Of a stretch of 64,000 nt of DNA, positions 1 to 9,291 are shown one piece after another (position 1 is the first letter of the stretch; each line of letters begins with the position of its first letter). The position numbers and the translations under genes were made by a program. The notes beneath the pieces were generated by a model. The model worked only from the letters and a program-made list of their open reading frames with translations, ran no database searches and was not told where the DNA came from. This DNA is from Siphonodentalium dalli. Lineage: Eukaryota; Mollusca; Scaphopoda; Gadilida; Siphonodentaliidae. The stretch lies in NCBI GenBank assembly GCA_032622095.1, contig CP136064.1:276483614-276547613 (forward strand). Direction: 5' to 3'.

Positions 1-186
1 TTCTTTCGGACTTTTACCTTGATTAATAATTTCATCTGCAACAGCAAAAGTGTGTTTTTTCGCAAGTTGTAAAGCTGTCCGACCAATCGGTTTTAGAAAT
101 GGTACAGCAGATCTCATAACTGATTTGAAAATTGAACCAATACCGTTACCATATTGCCGTGGTACACCTCTATACACGGGGAACAT
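1..186 (-). CDS. Polinton small virion-type ORF, N-terminal part only
   Basis: An ATG at 186-184 opens a frame that stays open to the window edge, giving 62 visible residues with the C-terminus outside. The visible part is rich in Gly, Pro, Arg and Lys, with a hydrophobic or amphipathic stretch around residues 20-40. The start lies 6 bases beyond the stop of the capsid-type gene at 192-1043, the tight same-strand spacing usual in Polintons. Short basic, amphipathic proteins next to the capsid genes are common in these elements and have been likened to adenovirus minor core proteins. That role is only an inference here. Confidence 0.5.
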   Translation of the reverse strand, partial: MFPVYRGVPRQYGNGIGSIFKSVMRSAVPFLKPIGRTALQLAKKHTFAVADEIINQGKSPKE

Positions 187-191
187 TGTTT

Positions 192-1043
192 TTAGAACTC
201 CTCTCGTTTTCTGAAATGCAGCTTCGCCAAAGACTTACCATCAATAAACTGAATTGATTTTCCTGTGTCGCCACTTATATTTACATTAATTTTGTCAAAG
301 TATGACTTTGAAACTGGAACATAATGTAAATTTAAAAATTCATGTTTTACATGTAATCCGTCGATATCTCTTTTAATTCTGAAAGAAACAACTTGTAAAA
401 TTTGTACTTCAACATTTCCAACAATTGTGAAATCGGCAATATCAGAATAAACAAACATTTGATTATGACCAACATTCAAATCTACACCAAACGGAAATCT
501 ATTATTTGAATAAAAATCTTCAGAATCGTTTTCAGTTTTGTAACCCAACTTGCGCAAAAGACATTGTGGTAATTCAATTCCTAGTTTTGGGATATTTACA
601 CTCTTGCGAATAATTTTCACACGTTTTGTAACTTTTGAGTACTTGATGTGAAATCCGTATTCGTTTTGCATTGCTTCTCCAAGTGTTTCATCAATTACAT
701 CTTGCATTGTATCAAGTAAATCTGCCGCAGAGGTATACGAACCTTCTCGTATCTGTATTTCAATTGCACGAACGCCATCAGGTCTCGTAAATATCTTTTC
801 TTCAAAACGATTTTGAAGAACAGACAGTATTATTGCATCAGTTGTAATCAAATTGAATTTACACGAATCCCCTGTAACATTGTATGTTTCTGAAGGTGTT
901 ATCAGTTCGACTAATGCAACTTCCAATTTTTCTTTATCAATTTGAATTGGTTTTGGTAATTGTACAGTAAAACAACATTGAGAATTGTTTAGATACATTA
1001 CCATTGAACTGTCGCTCGGAATTGTAATGTAGAAAGAATTCAT
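192..1043 (-). CDS. Polinton capsid-type protein (F54H12.2-like, probable penton/minor capsid)
   Basis: A 283-residue frame starts at ATG 1043. The N-terminus begins with a short beta-rich segment (FYITIPSDSS), then a run typical of the F54H12.2-like proteins found in invertebrate Polintons. The rest is beta-strand-rich with few Cys residues, no signal peptide and no membrane span, as expected for a jelly-roll virion protein. It lies between the truncated gene at 1-186 and the small membrane ORF at 1129-1272, all on the minus strand. The family link is by sequence flavour and gene order. The assignment as the minor (penton) rather than the major capsid protein is an inference. No break is visible. 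Confidence 0.6.
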   Translation of the reverse strand: MNSFYITIPSDSSMVMYLNNSQCCFTVQLPKPIQIDKEKLEVALVELITPSETYNVTGDSCKFNLITTDAIILSVLQNRFEEKIFTRPDGVRAIEIQIREGSYTSAADLLDTMQDVIDETLGEAMQNEYGFHIKYSKVTKRVKIIRKSVNIPKLGIELPQCLLRKLGYKTENDSEDFYSNNRFPFGVDLNVGHNQMFVYSDIADFTIVGNVEVQILQVVSFRIKRDIDGLHVKHEFLNLHYVPVSKSYFDKINVNISGDTGKSIQFIDGKSLAKLHFRKREEF

Positions 1044-1128
1044 ACTTTCAAAATTTCTGCCGACTGATTTTTCAAATATTTCAAACGCGGTGTTGGTAAA
1101 ATGTATCCCAAAGAACTACTGAGTAAAA

Positions 1129-1272
1129 TTAACCACAGTTAATTGCTGTAGCGATTATACCAACAATTATTATAATTTGTGTAAAATATGTTACTTGATT
1201 TTTTGCAATTTTTTCTCCACAGATTTGAAATTGTGATGGAGCATCCAGACCAACTGAACCATTTTGAGACAT
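1129..1272 (-). CDS. Small single-span membrane protein of the Polinton
   Basis: A 47-residue frame starts at ATG 1272-1270. I prefer this start to upstream ones because it leaves the integrase end at 1283 free. The first ~28 residues are polar (MSQNGSVGLDAPSQF...). The last ~17 form a hydrophobic helix (FTQIIIIVGIIATAI) that could span a membrane, with a very short tail. Very small C-terminally anchored ORFs occur between capsid and integrase genes in Polinton-like elements. Function is unknown. The gene is intact and packed tightly between its neighbours. Confidence 0.5.
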   Translation of the reverse strand: MSQNGSVGLDAPSQFQICGEKIAKNQVTYFTQIIIIVGIIATAINCG

Positions 1273-1282
1273 GTTAAAAGTT

Positions 1283-1746
1283 TTATACCAAATTTGTGGC
1301 AGGAATCCAACAGTCAAATTTTTTAGGATAACCAGCCCAATGAACTTGAATTTCTCTAACTGATTTACCAGCAACTTTTCTTGAACGTTTACCAACAACT
1401 GATTCAATTTCGTAAACTTTATTATCTTTTATATGTTGAATTTCTTTACCATAAAATGATCCTGCGATGTTTTCACCATCTAAATCTACTAATTTGTAAG
1501 TTAATGGTGTACTTTTACAAACTCTACTAATTTTGAAAATTTCTTTTGTCCAATTTGGAAGATATCCTTTATCAAAAGTTCTCTTTGTTTTATTTATTCT
1601 AACAAAATCTCCAACTTTCAAGATCTTATCTTTTTTCGTTTTTAACTTTCCATAAAGATTTCTGGAAACTTCAATTTCATTTTCTCGAGTTACTAAAACT
1701 GGCGCCATCTTAATACTTCTATGAAAACTTTTGTTGTAAGAATTCA
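1283..1746 (-). pseudogene. INT: Polinton integrase, C-terminal part with chromodomain (out of frame with its core)
   Basis: This frame continues the integrase whose catalytic core lies at 1744-2376, but a one-base length change in a T run near 1745-1750 separates the two. The first residues look like the end of an rve integrase domain (HRSIKMAP). Then comes an SH3-like basic stretch, and the last ~45 residues form a chromodomain (YEIESVV...IQVHWAGY...DCWIPATNL). Chromodomains are known at the C-terminus of Polinton integrases and are thought to guide insertion to chromatin marks. No further damage is visible, so the lesion is recent or a sequencing error in a homopolymer. Confidence 0.75.
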
Positions 1747-2376
1747 CAAATCGTGCAAAACATCATTGTATTTCAAAGTTTGATTATGTGTAAAATATTT
1801 CCACATCTTTGTTTTCAATGTCCGTTGAAAACGTTCAACTATACTTGGTTTTGTCTCTGGATTCTCTGTTGTGAAAAAATGAATTTTCTTAGATTTCAAA
1901 AATTGTAAAAATAAATTATTTTTGAATTCTGAACCTTTGTCAGATTGAAATGAAACAGGTTTTCGTTTTGATGATTTGAGAATTTTCTGAAATGTTTTAA
2001 CTAAAGTTTTACCAGTTTTGTCTTTAATTTTTTCAACCCATGCAAATTTTGAGAACACATCAATAACACAAAGTAAATATCTGTAATTGTCATTGTGCTT
2101 TTGCAAAGTTTGCAAATCTGCCAAATCAGCTTGCCACTGAATATCAATTCCTGCAACAATAGTTTTACGTCTGCAAAATTTCCGAACAATTGGTTTGTGC
2201 AAAGTGTATGTTTTTTGCCATTGTAACCATTTTTTAACATCTGAAAGTTTAATTTTGTTATTTGTTTCTTTCGCATTTTTAAAAAGTTGATTTGCTCCAC
2301 TGAAACCACCAACTTCTTTTGGATTATAGTAAATTTCAGTTATAAGTTTGTCAAATTTTATGTAAGTGGGGACCAT
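1744..2376 (-). CDS. INT: Polinton retroviral-type integrase, catalytic core
   Basis: This 210-residue frame carries a DDE integrase core. The first acidic residue lies in WQADLADL (Asp84 or Asp87), the second in QSDKGSEF (Asp146), and the Glu in SIVERFQRTLK (Glu181), giving a 35-residue D-to-E spacing. The N-terminal part has the GANQLF...VKKWL pattern typical of Maverick integrases. It would insert the linear element with 6-bp target duplications (family knowledge). The frame ends at TGA 1746-1744, where a one-base shift throws the chromodomain tail out of frame. It overlaps the end of the upstream gene (2358-3080) by 19 bases. Confidence 0.85.
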   Translation of the reverse strand: MVPTYIKFDKLITEIYYNPKEVGGFSGANQLFKNAKETNNKIKLSDVKKWLQWQKTYTLHKPIVRKFCRRKTIVAGIDIQWQADLADLQTLQKHNDNYRYLLCVIDVFSKFAWVEKIKDKTGKTLVKTFQKILKSSKRKPVSFQSDKGSEFKNNLFLQFLKSKKIHFFTTENPETKPSIVERFQRTLKTKMWKYFTHNQTLKYNDVLHDL

Positions 2377-3080
2377 CCTTTCAAAATAGATTTTCTGGTT
2401 TTAGGAAAACTTTGAGGTGTGAAAATATCAACTGAACGTTTTCTTGACTTGCCACTGCTAGGAGTTGCATGAGGTGTATGAAACTCATCACCAGTGTGAC
2501 CTTCTTTTAAATGTCTTTGTATCCACAACCATCGATTCCTGTTACCTACATAATCTTGTGGTACATTAAGTTCCCCCAATCCACGTAGGAATGTTTCATA
2601 ACCAACTGGGTCAAAACCTTTTCGGTGACGAACAACATCGTTTATCAAATCAATTATATTTGATCCAGTAACTGTTTCTGTTCCATAAATTAATTGTCCA
2701 CGATCATCCCATCTAAGTTTAGGATTAGTTGACAACAATGTTAAAAAAAATTGTGCTTTACCACGAAGTTTAGATGGCACACTTTCCAATATATGTTCAC
2801 TCATTTTCCCAAAGTTTTCAGATAACTTTTGTTCAGGTGAACTGAATTTTGAATTTAAAGATTTTTGTGAAGTTTTCAATTTGTACAAATTTTCTCCAAA
2901 TAACTGTGACTTTTCTGATTCAGAAATATTTTTATCATAAACTGATTTCAATTCTTTGTAAGAATCTGAAACATTTGAAATTGCAGGATCCGGAGGTAAT
3001 TGAGGTTTATTCATTTCTGACATTTTCCATTGTTTGAAATCTTCCAACATTCTGAATGGTACAATAACCATTTTCTTCAT
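2358..3080 (-). CDS. Conserved Polinton protein of unknown function
   Basis: A 240-residue frame without Cys pairs, signal peptide or membrane span. Residues ~30-100 are charged and probably helical. Residues ~105-160 hold the most conserved-looking block (VPSKLRGKAQFF...RWDDRGQLIYG...GSNIIDLINDVVRHR), a pattern I recognise from metazoan Polintons. The last ~40 residues are basic and Ser/Thr/Pro-rich. It lies immediately downstream of the basic small protein at 3094-3468. A virion-associated role would fit the position but is not shown by the sequence. Confidence 0.55.
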   Translation of the reverse strand: MKKMVIVPFRMLEDFKQWKMSEMNKPQLPPDPAISNVSDSYKELKSVYDKNISESEKSQLFGENLYKLKTSQKSLNSKFSSPEQKLSENFGKMSEHILESVPSKLRGKAQFFLTLLSTNPKLRWDDRGQLIYGTETVTGSNIIDLINDVVRHRKGFDPVGYETFLRGLGELNVPQDYVGNRNRWLWIQRHLKEGHTGDEFHTPHATPSSGKSRKRSVDIFTPQSFPKTRKSILKGWSPLT

Positions 3081-3093
3081 ATTTATTTGAGAT

Positions 3094-3468
3094 TTAGTTT
3101 TTCAAAATATTGTTAACAACTGCACCTAATGTTTTGCTAATCAATGGAGCAAGAAATAATAATGGTAAAAAGCCACCTTTTTTATTCAAAATTTTCTTCT
3201 TTTGTTGCAAAGGTTTGTTCTTGTCTGCAAGATATCTGATATGTTTACGCTTCGAATGTAACTTACGGTTCTGAGCTTCATTCAGTTTTACATTACCTTT
3301 TAAAAGATTTTGACAACATTCTGAAATACAATCCATCACTTGTTTCGGAGCATCGTTGATCATTTTCTTTTTATATGCAGATGGAACTTTACTCATTGCA
3401 ACAATCAACTCACCATATTTTTTTATCAGCGGTGCTTTCCTGCTCTTAGTTTTTGAAGGCATCTTCAC
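3094..3468 (-). CDS. Small basic Polinton protein with hydrophobic tail
   Basis: A 124-residue frame starts at 3468, with a second Met three codons in. It is very rich in Lys and Arg throughout. A cluster of lysines (QQKKKILNKKGG) is followed by a hydrophobic C-terminal stretch (FLPLLFLAPLISKTLGAVV). A 'basic region, then K/R-GG, then hydrophobic tail' layout recurs among small Polinton and adintovirus genes and suggests a DNA-binding core or membrane-active virion peptide, by inference. The gene at 3519-4106 repeats this layout, so the two may be related. Confidence 0.5.
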   Translation of the reverse strand: MKMPSKTKSRKAPLIKKYGELIVAMSKVPSAYKKKMINDAPKQVMDCISECCQNLLKGNVKLNEAQNRKLHSKRKHIRYLADKNKPLQQKKKILNKKGGFLPLLFLAPLISKTLGAVVNNILKN

Positions 3469-3518
3469 AGTCTAAGTAGTTGTCTCAAAATGAGCAGAAA
3501 AATTATATGTTTCATCTT

Positions 3519-4106
3519 TTATCTTTTCTGATTGAACCATTCTAAAGCTTCGAATGCAGATTTCGATGCATCAGACAACGGCATAAATTTTGAAAATTCA
3601 AGATCAATAACTGTTTTTTTTTGTAATGGTTGATGTTGAGGGTTCTGCTGAGAAGGTATAGGTGTAAATTTAGAATGTTGATTTTGTTGAGTTTGCATCG
3701 GTGTAAACTTTGAATGATTTAGAGAAAGCTTTGTTTTACGTTTAGATTCTTTTTGACTACCCCTTTGTTGTGTTTGCATCAGTGTAATCTTTGAATGTTT
3801 TGGAGAAACCTTTGATTTACTTTTAGATTGTCTACCAGTTTGTTCAAATGAATTTTTCAAAAGACTTCTAATTAAAACTCCTCCAAGGAACCCACTACCA
3901 CCTCGTTGTAAAATTAATTTGCGTTTTGTTTCCATATCAGTTGATCGATCAGAGATTTTTTTAAGAACATTTTTATTTCTCTGAAAAAACTTTTTTGTCT
4001 GTGATGGTAATTTCCAATCATTTTCAAGAAATAATTCAGCTGCAAAAGTGAAGAAATTTATAATTTGTGACAGTTCATCATGACTAAACATCTCGGTGGA
4101 CGACAT
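3519..4106 (-). CDS. Polinton protein with K/R-GG segment and HSK...QTQQ repeats
   Basis: I start this gene at ATG 4106 (MSSTEMF), because upstream codons overlap the ATPase end and look non-coding. Residues ~25-65 are helical and basic and resemble the neighbouring small protein, ending in a KRKLILQRGGSGFLGG segment. The C-terminal half is low complexity and holds three degenerate repeats of HSK-[FI]-T-x-[MI]-x-[TS]-QQ separated by basic linkers. The protein ends with a helix (SKSAFEALEWFNQK). Function is unknown. The repeats could be binding motifs for a virion or host partner. Confidence 0.5.
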   Translation of the reverse strand: MSSTEMFSHDELSQIINFFTFAAELFLENDWKLPSQTKKFFQRNKNVLKKISDRSTDMETKRKLILQRGGSGFLGGVLIRSLLKNSFEQTGRQSKSKSKVSPKHSKITLMQTQQRGSQKESKRKTKLSLNHSKFTPMQTQQNQHSKFTPIPSQQNPQHQPLQKKTVIDLEFSKFMPLSDASKSAFEALEWFNQKR

Positions 4107-4140
4107 GGTTCTAAAATGAGAAAAGTAACAACAACTGAAT

Positions 4141-4791
4141 TTATACTTTTGAATAAATGACAGGACCTCGGTCATTAGCTGTCAACCATTTATGGAAAAT
4201 ATCAGTTCTAATTCGCAAATAAGTTTCTGTTCTAGGATGAAAATCTACTAAAATATATCCATGATTTATTGAAGTTGCATCTTCGTATGCTTGTTTCAAA
4301 TGATTGATTTGCATTTGATGAGCCAAAACTTTTATTTGATTTTTATCTCGAACGCTTTGAAATAAAACCATGTAGTGGGCATTCAAACTTATAGTTCTGC
4401 TACTTTTTGATTTTTGGAACATGTTTTGAGTAATGTAAATTATTGAAGCATTTCGATGGTGACCTTTTCTAGTAAACCAAAGCATTATTTTGTCTTCATC
4501 TTGTTCCCCCATCATGTCATCGAAAACAACAAGATGAGGAAATGATTTATCTGATACAATTTCCTCATCATCGTCTGGAATACCATCGATAAACTCAACG
4601 TTATCAATTTCTTGTATACGATTGTATGTGTCTTACCATTCTTTGTAACACCAAACTATTTTCTTTGGTGGTGTTTGGAATAAATCGTGTTTAAATTCAA
4701 TAACTTTTTTAACAAATTCTGTTTTACTTGATCCACTAGGTCCGCTGATAAAGAAATTACACGGATGTTGGAAAAGTAAAGATTCTTCCAT
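4141..4791 (-). pseudogene. ATP: Polinton A32/FtsK-like packaging ATPase with one nonsense codon
   Basis: Translation from ATG 4791 gives a P-loop (GPSGSSKTEF) near residue 17, a segment ending IVWCYKEW, then a TAA at 4635-4633. Beyond it the same frame stays open to 4141 and carries Walker B (HLVVFDDMM) and a sensor-like IIYITQNMF. This is the order seen in the genome-packaging ATPase of Polintons and related viruses. The only visible damage is the single stop. The glycine that usually precedes the P-loop lysine is a serine here. The gene lies between the small virion-type ORFs and the gene at 4812-5519. Confidence 0.8.
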
Positions 4792-4811
4792 GTTGTCACT
4801 TTGATGTCTAA

Positions 4812-5519
4812 TCAGAGAGTGAACTTAACGACGTGTGATTTAGTTTTTAAACAGATATCTCCATAGCTGTAAATATTTCCAAACATTTCAATAATCCAAG
4901 TATTATAGTCTTCTATTCTTCTGTTTGTTCTGTAAACAAAAAAATCATTTCCTATAATGTTTTTAATTTTTGCATATGTTGACATTTTGTTTGTTAACAA
5001 ATACCCATAGATCCTAGGAACTGATTTAAAGGTTCCCATAGCAAGAGGATAATTATCTTCATACTTTGTATAATGAATATAGTCATGTTCATCAAAAGTT
5101 TCTAAATCTAAATGGTGTTCATCACCACCAAATATCCAAAAATCAGATATTCTTTCAATGAGAAAAAATGTTTTGAATTTAATAAATGATTTAATATATT
5201 TTTGAGAGAAATGAGAAAATATACTTGTCTCAAGATAGTCCAATCTCTGTAAACATTCGTCGACATCACAGCATCGTGGTATTGCTTCCTTTTCTCTTTC
5301 AAACCAGACTTCTTGTAATTCCTTCTTTATCTCTGGAATAAGTGTTGACTGTGCCACCAAATATCCATAAATCTTCTCAGCAATTTCTGGAGGTACTACT
5401 CCTGTCAACATCTTGACAAGAAATGACTCAACATCTCCATCCGTATGGATATGTGTGAATACCATTGACGAGTTTTCGTTTTGTGTACACCGATCTGAAA
5501 GTTTTGGTTTGACACTCAC
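4812..5519 (-). CDS. Unknown Polinton protein downstream of polB
   Basis: A 235-residue frame overlaps the last 92 bases of polB in another frame. A second possible start at 5465 shortens the overlap. The protein is acidic in the first half with a helical segment (VPPEIAEKIYGYL), then alternating aromatic and hydrophobic residues (IKSFIKFKTFFLIERISDFWIFGG), and a Tyr-rich C-terminal half. There is no zinc site, signal peptide or clear catalytic motif. I do not recognise it. The overlap and shared strand place it in the same transcription block as polB. Confidence 0.45.
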   Translation of the reverse strand: MSVKPKLSDRCTQNENSSMVFTHIHTDGDVESFLVKMLTGVVPPEIAEKIYGYLVAQSTLIPEIKKELQEVWFEREKEAIPRCCDVDECLQRLDYLETSIFSHFSQKYIKSFIKFKTFFLIERISDFWIFGGDEHHLDLETFDEHDYIHYTKYEDNYPLAMGTFKSVPRIYGYLLTNKMSTYAKIKNIIGNDFFVYRTNRRIEDYNTWIIEMFGNIYSYGDICLKTKSHVVKFTL

Positions 5520-8500
5520 TAATCAGTTGATGGTTCTTTTGTCTTTTAATTCTGGAAGGATACTCAACAACAGTTTTGAAATTTTCACGATCATTAACAC
5601 ATTGTACCATTGTTTCAAAATTAACTTTTTGACTTGCGCTGTAATCAAGAGTGATACCTTTTACCTTACATTTGGTGTATCTTCTCCCATCTTTGATGTA
5701 TTCATATCCGTAGTTCTTTGGCCCAAGTCCAACAAATTTGACAATCTTTGCATCTGGATGTTCGTCGCTCCATTTCCCCAATCTTCCTTCGATAGTTTTG
5801 ATGTTCTTCTTTGATGGATCACTGACATACATACAGCTGTCTGTATCAAAATACAGCACTCTATCTCCAAGTTTTTTAAAAACTTTATACAATTGTAATC
5901 TTGCATACGCTGTAACAAAAGAAGCAACAACAACATTTGCTGAATGATGAGGTTCAATATTATCTAAAATATCAACATAATTTACCAGAATGAATTTGTC
6001 ACCATCAAGAAGTGTAACATTTTGAACAATTATATTGTTACTAGTAAGCAATTCAAAATAACGTGATGGCTTATCCACATACTCTGTTTTTGACATAAGA
6101 TTTCTTTGTGCATTCTTACCCCATATACAATTAATCATAGTTTTAGATATTTGGCGTTTTCCTGGATTCTTCTCGATGTTCTCCAATTTTATACCCTCAG
6201 CTGCATAATAATCCTGTACAAACTTTTGCTTCTGTTCTTCTGTCTCAACACCAAATGGATAACCACTACATTCCTGTTTGATCTTTAGATGTTTTTCGAT
6301 ATAGGATTTGTATATTTCATCTGTCCAATCTGTCCAATGCCAAATTTGGTACACATCAAGTATTTTGTAGCCAACATCCATTGCTTTGAATAATTCTGGC
6401 GTGGTCCACACTCCGGTTGTAGCTCGATCTTCTGAATGGTTACATGTCTCGTTCTCATTGATGGCGCAAGTGTTGCACAAAGTAAAAACCATTTTGTTGT
6501 TACAATGAATCGGTAGAACTGGAATATACAATTTCGATGGTGGTAAAATTGTACATTTAACAAGCCCCGCATAGTCTCTAATGTGTTCTTGATCGATCTG
6601 CTCTTGGCTCAAAATTTCTGGATATCCAACAGTGTAGAATTTATATTTGTTGCAATATGGATACAACGAACACACATCGATGAACTCGATTTCTTTTGTG
6701 GAATCTTGATCAATTTCCTCGTACAATTTGATGGCATTTGTACGTCCACCAAACAATGCTTCTCTTGGCAAAATGGGGTCTCGATGTTTGTAGAAAGATT
6801 CCATTTGTTGTTTGAATTTCACATCCGATTTCATTCTTTCGTCGATCTGATGCCCCCAAAGTGATTCAACTCTGTAACCAAGACTTTCCAGTTCATCTTT
6901 CTTCTGTTGAGTTCTTGTATATAATTCTTCCATGGTGAGCATCGTATAGGGATTCTTGTATTGTCTGTTGTTGTAACATTTTGGACATCCATGAAACAGA
7001 CATCCATTCATCTCAAAAACTGTTCTTGTGGCTTCCTCATATCCATCGACGTAGTGTCCACCAATCTTGATTTCTCCTCCATTCAAAGCATGCTTAATTG
7101 TTATCATACGTGACAATGATAGATGTTGAAGCCAACGTATCGCTTTCATGGAATAGTTTTTAGCACATGGGTATCCACCATCTGGAATGATTCCAATTGT
7201 TTTCTCTGGCATTGAATTCTTCCTCCATGTCAAATTGCAAACTTGCGCCAATGTTATTGACTCAATGAACGGGTCAATCTGTTCTGTTTCCAATATGTAT
7301 TTCCTGAAATTTCCACATCCACGGCGAAGAATATCCACGTCTGATTTGCAGTACTTCTCCATCTCTTCTTGGAAGTTGAATATCACGTAATTTTCTATTT
7401 TCTCATTGTACCATTCAAAGAATTTCTCTCGATTTTCCACGCTCATCATGTCTGGTTTGTAGTAATCAGAAGCCAAGTAAGGTCCAATGTAATTTTGAAA
7501 CTTTGGTGAATTCGCCCAATGTGGAAAGTGTCCTTTCGTCATCTCATTCAGCTGAAAAGTTTGTGGAAACTTTGAAAGCGGCATCATCAGAAAACTCAGA
7601 GAATCAATAACTTTCACGCTGTTGCATTTTAAACTGAGAATTTTGTTTCCATTCATGATCAGTTCTGGTTTATGAATTCCACTTTGTATGAGTGCTTGAA
7701 GTAGAAACTGTACATCGTATCCCTGAGCATTATGTGCTATTGCAACACATCCTTTGTGATCTTGGTGGAATAACCAGTTTGTGAAGTCTGTTAAAACGTT
7801 GTCACCCTTGAATACAAATTCTCTGGAATCCGGTCCGCATGTTTCACATTTTTCTTCGATTGGTTTGCACATGCAATCTCCACAAGCGGTATGTGCAACA
7901 CAGAAGTTTGGAATATGAACACCTGTGTCTTGTCTGCATTCAAAGTCAAAGAATACGTATGGAATCTTTGCAGGTTTCTTTTCCGGTGATTCATATTTTG
8001 GAATGTAGCACCTGTGATCTGCTTCAACGATTTCTTTGCAATGTTTGCATTTCTTCAACCCCGCACATATATGTCTGGTTAATTTATTGGTGAGAATTTC
8101 TTCATCACAATTGTTGCATAGTTGAACCAAATCACATATTTTTCTTTTCTGTTTTCCTTCCGTCTTCAAATGGTTGTCGAAACAAGATTTACTTCTGAAT
8201 GATCGTCGACACGTTCTACACTTCACCCAATTTGTGAAATTACACTGTGTCAATGACCAGCATGCACTAACAAATCTGCATCGATGATCGCCACGACTTT
8301 TGAATCCAATGTCACAGAATTCGCAGTAGTAGCCGGTGCCTAGAAATCCTTTGATTGATGTTATGGTGTCGAAGTGATTGTTGCTGTAGTAGATGTGTAC
8401 ACATTTGCTCTCCGAACACATTTCTGCAGGTTCAAATAGAAATCCAGCGCCAGCAAATTCATTGTGAATTTTCACAACATATTCTGGATACAATATTTCT

Positions 8501-9291
8501 TGAATCTTGTGGAACTCATTGATACTGCAAACTGTATCGTGTGGAATGCCAGCACGGTTGAGTAGATTTTTTGCGGCATCTGTTTGTGCTGTGTATATTG
8601 ATTGTCTTATTCTTTTCCATTTCTTTGACCAGCACGCAGATCCATCACTGTCTGCCTTACACATTCCGACGACAATAGATCTTGCCATACACATAACATC
8701 ATCAGCATTTTCAATCCGGACAATACTTCTTTTTACTATTGTCAGCTTGTTCTTGTCTGCAAATGGTCCATAATGTAGTGAGTGTCGTGTACCACCTTCC
8801 GGAATATCTGTAACGAAGATTTCGAAATTGAGTGCACCGTCATGAATTGTAAAGTCTGCATTTGATTGAACTACATTTTGAATATTATCCATGAGTGTCC
8901 CACCATTCAATTCACTGGCTTTTGTGAATGGAATGAAAATGCTCATATCAAGTCCTGGATGATTTATCGTAACTCTGATTCTTGTCTTCTCATTTGCTGA
9001 ACTTTTCTGTTTCAATTCTTCTGTCAACTTCTCAAATATCTCTGGAATGTACTCGATTGGATCTGTAAATTTCTCGAATTTCACACCAAATTGTCGTGCT
9101 GCTGATTTAAATTTTCTGGAAAATTTCTCCGAGTTCAGCTCCAATTTGAAATATTTTGTTGGATTGAACATAACACGCTCTCTAGCCAGACTTCTCTTTC
9201 TCTTCCCACCAATTTCTCTATTCTGTCTTCGACCGCGTCCAATCTGCTCATCACTAGAACTTTCTTCACTTTCTGCCCCATCAGTTTCCAT
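5428..9291 (-). CDS. POLB: Protein-primed family B DNA polymerase of the Polinton
   Basis: A 1287-residue intact frame. An N-terminal region with Cys/His zinc-like clusters (~residues 300-430) precedes the exonuclease domain: Exo I (FFDFEC, ~446), Exo II (HNAQGYD, ~520) and Exo III (YCKSDVD, ~646). The polymerase domain has motif A (DVCSLYP, ~868), motif B (KTMINCIWGKN, ~1049) and motif C (YFDTDS, ~1148). The protein ends in a typical PYGW segment. It should replicate the linear element by protein priming. An ATG at 9389 upstream opens a frame shared with the zinc-knuckle gene, but a one-base deletion near 9325 separates it from polB. The original start may therefore have been 9389. Confidence 0.93.
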   Translation of the reverse strand: METDGAESEESSSDEQIGRGRRQNREIGGKRKRSLARERVMFNPTKYFKLELNSEKFSRKFKSAARQFGVKFEKFTDPIEYIPEIFEKLTEELKQKSSANEKTRIRVTINHPGLDMSIFIPFTKASELNGGTLMDNIQNVVQSNADFTIHDGALNFEIFVTDIPEGGTRHSLHYGPFADKNKLTIVKRSIVRIENADDVMCMARSIVVGMCKADSDGSACWSKKWKRIRQSIYTAQTDAAKNLLNRAGIPHDTVCSINEFHKIQEILYPEYVVKIHNEFAGAGFLFEPAEMCSESKCVHIYYSNNHFDTITSIKGFLGTGYYCEFCDIGFKSRGDHRCRFVSACWSLTQCNFTNWVKCRTCRRSFRSKSCFDNHLKTEGKQKRKICDLVQLCNNCDEEILTNKLTRHICAGLKKCKHCKEIVEADHRCYIPKYESPEKKPAKIPYVFFDFECRQDTGVHIPNFCVAHTACGDCMCKPIEEKCETCGPDSREFVFKGDNVLTDFTNWLFHQDHKGCVAIAHNAQGYDVQFLLQALIQSGIHKPELIMNGNKILSLKCNSVKVIDSLSFLMMPLSKFPQTFQLNEMTKGHFPHWANSPKFQNYIGPYLASDYYKPDMMSVENREKFFEWYNEKIENYVIFNFQEEMEKYCKSDVDILRRGCGNFRKYILETEQIDPFIESITLAQVCNLTWRKNSMPEKTIGIIPDGGYPCAKNYSMKAIRWLQHLSLSRMITIKHALNGGEIKIGGHYVDGYEEATRTVFEMNGCLFHGCPKCYNNRQYKNPYTMLTMEELYTRTQQKKDELESLGYRVESLWGHQIDERMKSDVKFKQQMESFYKHRDPILPREALFGGRTNAIKLYEEIDQDSTKEIEFIDVCSLYPYCNKYKFYTVGYPEILSQEQIDQEHIRDYAGLVKCTILPPSKLYIPVLPIHCNNKMVFTLCNTCAINENETCNHSEDRATTGVWTTPELFKAMDVGYKILDVYQIWHWTDWTDEIYKSYIEKHLKIKQECSGYPFGVETEEQKQKFVQDYYAAEGIKLENIEKNPGKRQISKTMINCIWGKNAQRNLMSKTEYVDKPSRYFELLTSNNIIVQNVTLLDGDKFILVNYVDILDNIEPHHSANVVVASFVTAYARLQLYKVFKKLGDRVLYFDTDSCMYVSDPSKKNIKTIEGRLGKWSDEHPDAKIVKFVGLGPKNYGYEYIKDGRRYTKCKVKGITLDYSASQKVNFETMVQCVNDRENFKTVVEYPSRIKRQKNHQLISECQTKTFRSVYTKRKLVNGIHTYPYGWRC

